This document shows positions 60,343-64,000 of a stretch of DNA of 64,000 nt, piece by piece (position 1 is the stretch's first letter; the number at the start of each line of letters is the position of its first letter). Made by a program: the position numbers and the translations under genes. Location: positions 42,386 through 106,385 of the forward strand of contig JBBQGV010000006.1 of NCBI GenBank assembly GCA_038323375.1. The letters are read 5' to 3'. Under the pieces are notes generated by a model. That model searched no databases and was not told the DNA's origin. It worked only from the letters and a program-made list of their open reading frames with translations. The DNA is from JABWAJ01 sp038323375 (GTDB lineage: Bacteria; Bacteroidota; Bacteroidia; Chitinophagales; Saprospiraceae).

Positions 60343-63159
60343 ATGAATTTCAAACACTTTTGCAGGATTGCCCTTTTTCTTGGCCTGTCTTTCAGCGCAG
60401 CCGCGCAGGTGCAAACACTGAGGGGTATGATCATTGGTGCAACTGACCAGTTGCCTTTGCCCGGCGCCCACGTGAGTTTAATCCACCTGCCAGATTCTGT
60501 AAAAACCATTACGACTTCGGATCCGGAAGGGCGATTCAGTTTCGCAGACGTGGCTCAGGGCAATTACACCGTGCATGTCACCTATCTCGGCTTCCAGGAC
60601 GTTTATAAAAGCATAGAAGTGGGTGCCCAACCAACCCGCATGGGCCGGATTGCCTTGGAAGAAGCCGCTACCCAACTCGGCGTTGTTCAAGTCACCGAAC
60701 AAGCGTTGCCCAGCATGCAGAAAGGCGATACAACTCAGTTCAATGCCAATGCGTTTAAAACCAACCCGGACGCAACCGCTGAGGATCTCGTGCAAAAAAT
60801 GCCCGGAGTAGCCGTGGTGGATGGCAAAGTCCAAACCCAGGGCGAGGACGTCAAACAGGTGCTGGTAGACGGCAAACCGTTTTTCGGAAACGACCCCAGC
60901 GCTGTGCTGCGCAATATGCCGGCAGAAATCATTGATAAAATTCAGGTCTTCGATCAGCAAAGCGAGCAGGCTCGCTTCTCCGGCGTAGACGACGGCAATA
61001 CCACCAAAACCATCAACATCATAACGCGCGGCGGCGGCATCCAAAACGGTACTTTTGGCCGTGTTTATGCCGGTTATGGCGATCAGGAACGCTACAAAGC
61101 CGGCGGCACCATCAACTTTTTCAACGGCGACCGGCGCTTTTCTATCGTCGCACAATCGAACAACGTCAACGAACAGAATTTTTCTGCTGAAGACTTGGTT
61201 GGGATTTCCTCTGGCAGTGGCGGCGGAGGTGGCGGACCCCGTGGTGGTGGCGGACCACCCCGCAGCGGCGGCGGCGGACGACCGGGTGGTGGTGGAGGCG
61301 GTGGCAATACCGGCGATTTCCTCGTGCCCCAAAGCGGCGGCATCTCCATAACGCATGCCATCGGACTCAACTACTCCGATAAATGGGGTAAAAAAACCGA
61401 AGTCAGCGGCAGTTATTTCTTTAACCGGAGCGACAACAGCGCCGACCAATCGCTTTTTCGCCAATATGCTTTTCCGGCAGACGGCGGCCAGACGTACACG
61501 GAAACCAACCTGAGTTCCAGCATCAATACGAACCACCGGCTCAACTTTCGGCTGGAGTACAAAATAGACAGCGCCAATTCGATCATCTTCACCCCACGGG
61601 TATCTTTGCAAGAGAATAACGGACTGAAAAATACATCGGGCGAAACCCTGCTGAGCAGCACCCTGCTGAACAGCACCGGCAGCCTCTTCAATTCTGACCT
61701 GAATGGCTTGTCCGCTTCCGGCGATCTGCTTTATCGGCATCGGTTTGCCAAAGCAGGCCGTACCATTTCGTTGAATGTAGGAACCAATTACAGCGAAAAT
61801 ACCGGTGCCAGCAGTCTGTTTTCGGGTAATAACTTTTTCACGGATCCGGTCAGTTTCGATTCGCTCAACCAGCTTTCCGATCTGGACAGAACCGGGCTTA
61901 CCCTCTCCACAAACGTTACTTACACCGAACCATTGAGCAAAAAAAGCTCGCTTCAATTCGGCTATCAGGCTTCTTTGGCAGACAGCGACTCGGACAAACA
62001 AACCTTCAATTATTCTGAAGTAACCGACGATTACGACCTCCGCGACACCCTGCTTTCTAATGTTTTCAAAAGCAGCTACCTGACGCAATCTTTGGAAGGA
62101 GGCTATCGCTACAATTCAGAAAAATCGAATTTTAATATCCGGTTAGCGTACCAACGGGCAGATTTGCAAAACGATCAAACCTTCCCGTTTGAAAGCAAAG
62201 TGGAACGCACGTTCTACAACCTCGTTCCTTCTGCATCGTATCGCTACAACTTTACGAAATCCAAAAACCTGCGCGTTTTTTACAACGCCCGCTCGAATGC
62301 GCCCAGCGTGAGCCAGCTCCAGGACGTGCTCGACAATACCAATCCGCTTCAACTCAGCAGCGGCAATCCCAATCTGGTGCAGGATTTTCGGCATTCGCTT
62401 TCGGCGCGCTATTCAGCTACGAATACCGAAAAATCGTCTTCGTTTTTTGTCCTGATGTCTGGCACTTTAACCCAGGCTTATATTGGAAAAAGCACGTTTA
62501 TTGCAGCCCGCGACACGGTGATCGGCAATGGCATAACGTTGCAGCAAGGCGCCCAGTTTTCACAGCCCGTCAATTTGGAGGGGTACTACAACCTGCGTTC
62601 TTTTATTACGTATAGTGTGCCGATGAAAGCCATCAAATCGAACATCAACATGAACCTTTTCGGCAATTATTCCACAACGCCCGGTTTGATCAACGGTGAA
62701 GAAAACATTTCCAGCACGCCCTCTTTCGGATTCGGCCTGGTGGTCAGCAGCAACATCAGCGAAAATTTTGATTTTACCGTATCTACCAATTCTAACTATA
62801 ACATCGTGCGCAACAGCCTGCGCGAAGACCTGAATAGCGAATATTTCAGCCAGAATTCGCGCCTGCGTTTCAACTGGATTTTCCTGAAAGGATTCGTGTA
62901 CCAAACCGAGCTCAGCCACCAGGTGAACAGCGGTTTGTCGGCAGGTTTCAACCAAAATTACCTGCTCTGGAATATGAGCATCGGCAAAAAATTATTTAAA
63001 AAACAAGAAGGGGAAATCCGCTTGTCGGTTTTCGATGCCCTGAGCGAAAACATCAGCGTACAGCGGAATATTACCGAAGTGTACTTTGAAGACGTGCAAA
63101 CCGAGGTTTTACAACGGTATTTTATGCTTTCGTTTATTTATAATTTGAGGAAGTTCTAA
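60343..63159 (+). CDS. Outer-membrane beta-barrel protein (TonB-receptor-like, OMP_b-brl_3 type) with Gly-rich insert
   Basis: 938 residues: signal peptide (FCRIALFLGLSFSAAAQ), a carboxypeptidase-regulatory domain (about 22-105, GMIIGATDQLPLPGAHVSL), a plug-like region (LVQKMPGVAVVDGKVQTQGEDVKQVLVDGKPFFGNDPS, IIDKIQVFD) and a long barrel (about 350-938) ending YNLRKF. The VLVDGKPFFGNDP block is typical of the outer-membrane beta-barrel family close to TonB receptors but lacking a clear TonB box. Residues about 289-323 are almost pure Gly with Pro/Arg, an uncommon low-complexity loop. Substrate unknown. Confidence 0.88.
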   Translation: MNFKHFCRIALFLGLSFSAAAQVQTLRGMIIGATDQLPLPGAHVSLIHLPDSVKTITTSDPEGRFSFADVAQGNYTVHVTYLGFQDVYKSIEVGAQPTRMGRIALEEAATQLGVVQVTEQALPSMQKGDTTQFNANAFKTNPDATAEDLVQKMPGVAVVDGKVQTQGEDVKQVLVDGKPFFGNDPSAVLRNMPAEIIDKIQVFDQQSEQARFSGVDDGNTTKTINIITRGGGIQNGTFGRVYAGYGDQERYKAGGTINFFNGDRRFSIVAQSNNVNEQNFSAEDLVGISSGSGGGGGGPRGGGGPPRSGGGGRPGGGGGGGNTGDFLVPQSGGISITHAIGLNYSDKWGKKTEVSGSYFFNRSDNSADQSLFRQYAFPADGGQTYTETNLSSSINTNHRLNFRLEYKIDSANSIIFTPRVSLQENNGLKNTSGETLLSSTLLNSTGSLFNSDLNGLSASGDLLYRHRFAKAGRTISLNVGTNYSENTGASSLFSGNNFFTDPVSFDSLNQLSDLDRTGLTLSTNVTYTEPLSKKSSLQFGYQASLADSDSDKQTFNYSEVTDDYDLRDTLLSNVFKSSYLTQSLEGGYRYNSEKSNFNIRLAYQRADLQNDQTFPFESKVERTFYNLVPSASYRYNFTKSKNLRVFYNARSNAPSVSQLQDVLDNTNPLQLSSGNPNLVQDFRHSLSARYSATNTEKSSSFFVLMSGTLTQAYIGKSTFIAARDTVIGNGITLQQGAQFSQPVNLEGYYNLRSFITYSVPMKAIKSNINMNLFGNYSTTPGLINGEENISSTPSFGFGLVVSSNISENFDFTVSTNSNYNIVRNSLREDLNSEYFSQNSRLRFNWIFLKGFVYQTELSHQVNSGLSAGFNQNYLLWNMSIGKKLFKKQEGEIRLSVFDALSENISVQRNITEVYFEDVQTEVLQRYFMLSFIYNLRKF

Positions 63160-63218
63160 TCAGGAAGTTAGGCAACGTTTACTAAACTTTGAAAGTTTAG
63201 TAAACGTGGTCAAGCAAA

Positions 63219-63300
63219 CCCAAACAGCGTTTCACAGAGTTTTCTGTGATGTAATCGAACTCCGTGAAACTCCTTTTAACCCCCCGAGAATCCGTGTCAT
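63219..63300. repeat. Dispersed short-repeat cluster, locus 3
   Basis: GTTTCACAGAGTTTTCTGTG, then CTCCGTGAAACTCC and CGAGAATCCGTG, the same family as 32364 and 46641. Also at 63178-63205 ACTAAACTTTGAAAGTTTAGT forms a hairpin (ACTAAACTTT/AAAGTTTAGT), a possible terminator of the barrel gene. The rest of 63160-63420 holds a -7-like TATCTTTG at 63363-63370. Confidence 0.65.
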
Positions 63301-63420
63301 CTTATCGTATTTCCTTTAAATTACCATTACCTTGAAAAGATCACAGGGAAGGGATAATAATTTATCTTTGAGGAGCGCGCTGTTGAAAGCGCTCCTATTG
63401 CTTTACTCAATGCCTGTCCT

Positions 63421-64000
63421 ATGCGGTTATTGCTATTTGCTATGCTGTTTTTCGCTTTTGCCCCCTTCTCCGGCGCACAAAAAAACCTGACCGTCCTCAC
63501 CTACAACATCCGTTTCGACAACCCCGGCGACGGCGAAGATGCCTGGCCGAAACGCCGCGACCACGTGGCTGCCCAGTTGCGCTTTTTTGCGCCCGATGTG
63601 TTCGGCATCCAAGAAGGCCTTTTGCCGCAATTGGAATACCTGAATGAACAATTGCCCGACTACCACCGCATCGGTGTCGGGCGCGACGACGGCAAAGCCA
63701 GCGGCGAATTTTCGGCCCTGTTTTTCAAAAAAGACCGCTTCAAATTGCTGGATTCCGGCACTTTCTGGTTGTCTGAAACACCAGATATAGTCTCCAAAGG
63801 CTGGGACGCCGCACTGCCCCGCGTTTGCACGTACGTGTGCCTGCGCGACAAGCAGGCCAAGAAAAATCTTTGGGTCTTCAATACCCATTTTGACCACGTC
63901 GGCAAAACCGCGCGTAAAGAATCCGCCGAACTGATCCTGAAAAAAATCCGCGAAAAAAATACCGCCAACGAGCCGGTTATCGTGATGGGCGATTTCAACG
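63421..64000 (+). CDS. Endonuclease/exonuclease/phosphatase family protein, 3' partial
   Basis: The frame from ATG 63421 runs off the window after 193 codons. Signal peptide MRLLLFAMLFFAFAPFSGAQ, then the EEP domain: LTVLTYNIRFDNPGDGEDAW (Asn), DVFGIQEGLLPQLEYL (catalytic-site Glu), SALFFKKDRFKLLDSGTFWLS, LWVFNTHFDHVGKTAR (His/Asp) and IVMGDFN (Asp-x-Asn) at the window edge. Secreted Mg-dependent phosphodiesterase or nuclease of the DNase I fold; the exact substrate cannot be read. A -7-like box lies about 50 bp upstream. Confidence 0.92.
   Translation, partial: MRLLLFAMLFFAFAPFSGAQKNLTVLTYNIRFDNPGDGEDAWPKRRDHVAAQLRFFAPDVFGIQEGLLPQLEYLNEQLPDYHRIGVGRDDGKASGEFSALFFKKDRFKLLDSGTFWLSETPDIVSKGWDAALPRVCTYVCLRDKQAKKNLWVFNTHFDHVGKTARKESAELILKKIREKNTANEPVIVMGDFN

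Noticed and set aside
60478..62088. 536-codon open frame on the minus strand
   Set aside because: It lies wholly antisense to the outer-membrane barrel gene, whose domains are clear; the long opposite frame is a by-product of GC-rich codon use.

Overview
The window is chromosomal DNA of a Bacteroidota bacterium, most likely from the Saprospiraceae/Lewinella-type lineages. Direct support: several secreted proteins end in type IX secretion system (T9SS) sorting domains (type A at 18.4, 23.2, 32.5 and 36.0 kb; type B/gliding-associated at 8.7 kb). There are SusC-like, FecA-like and other outer-membrane beta-barrels with carboxypeptidase-regulatory N-domains. A/C-rich leaders stand in for Shine-Dalgarno sites, and Bacteroidota-type -7 boxes (TAnnTTTG) precede a few genes. 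No rRNA, tRNA, CRISPR array, prophage or complete insertion sequence was seen.

Layout. 0-8.6 kb is metabolic: a partial zinc-dependent phospholipase C-like gene, aroE, proline dehydrogenase, agmatine deiminase plus N-carbamoylputrescine amidase (agmatine to putrescine), a sterol-desaturase-type hydroxylase, an OmpH/Skp chaperone and an M20 dipeptidase. 8.7-13.6 kb is one 1650-residue T9SS repeat protein. 14-17.5 kb is a compact minus-strand cluster (YdcF-like, rhomboid, RlmH, SWIM zinc finger). 17.7-22.4 kb holds a DUF1573 protein, a secreted subtilase overlapping a BtuF-like binding protein, and rimO. 22.4-27.3 kb is an accessory, decaying zone: an orphan ORF with a possible start-proximal frameshift, a T9SS beta-propeller-like protein, and a chimeric pseudogene made from a broken paralogue joined to a truncated beta-helix gene. 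27.3-35.7 kb has an ABC exporter pair, an S9 peptidase, a GxxExxY protein and a DUF1501/DUF1800 pair. 35.8-37.1 kb is a small two-gene surface module with a G9 tract at its start. 37.3-43.7 kb runs on the minus strand: FecA-like receptor, unknown secreted protein, PorE-like TPR/PD40 protein with a SPOR-like end, purN and a small membrane protein. 44.0-52.7 kb holds parE, an Rpn nuclease pseudogene, a GT-C/TPR fusion, a methyltransferase, an acyl-CoA carboxyltransferase and a redoxin. 52.8-64 kb holds a giant unknown outer-membrane protein, galK, two unknown proteins, a cydB 3' remnant, a Gly-rich outer-membrane barrel and a partial endo/exonuclease/phosphatase.

The most interesting non-coding signal is a set of dispersed repeats. 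One is a roughly 145-bp MITE-like element (43.8 and 52.0 kb, a solo end at 56.4 kb) with 11-bp terminal inverted repeats, a long internal stem whose arms differ between copies but stay complementary, and a nested hairpin with a GNRA tetraloop. Others are a roughly 100-140 bp repeat (R1) placed between a gene's 3' end and the next start codon at three loci, a roughly 184-bp inverted-repeat element upstream of the hydroxylase gene, and two independent 52-54 bp tandem duplications that each run across a gene's stop codon. Homopolymers G9 and C9 in the first codons of two envelope genes are candidate phase-variation switches. All functional calls rest on motif recognition only; no database search was possible.
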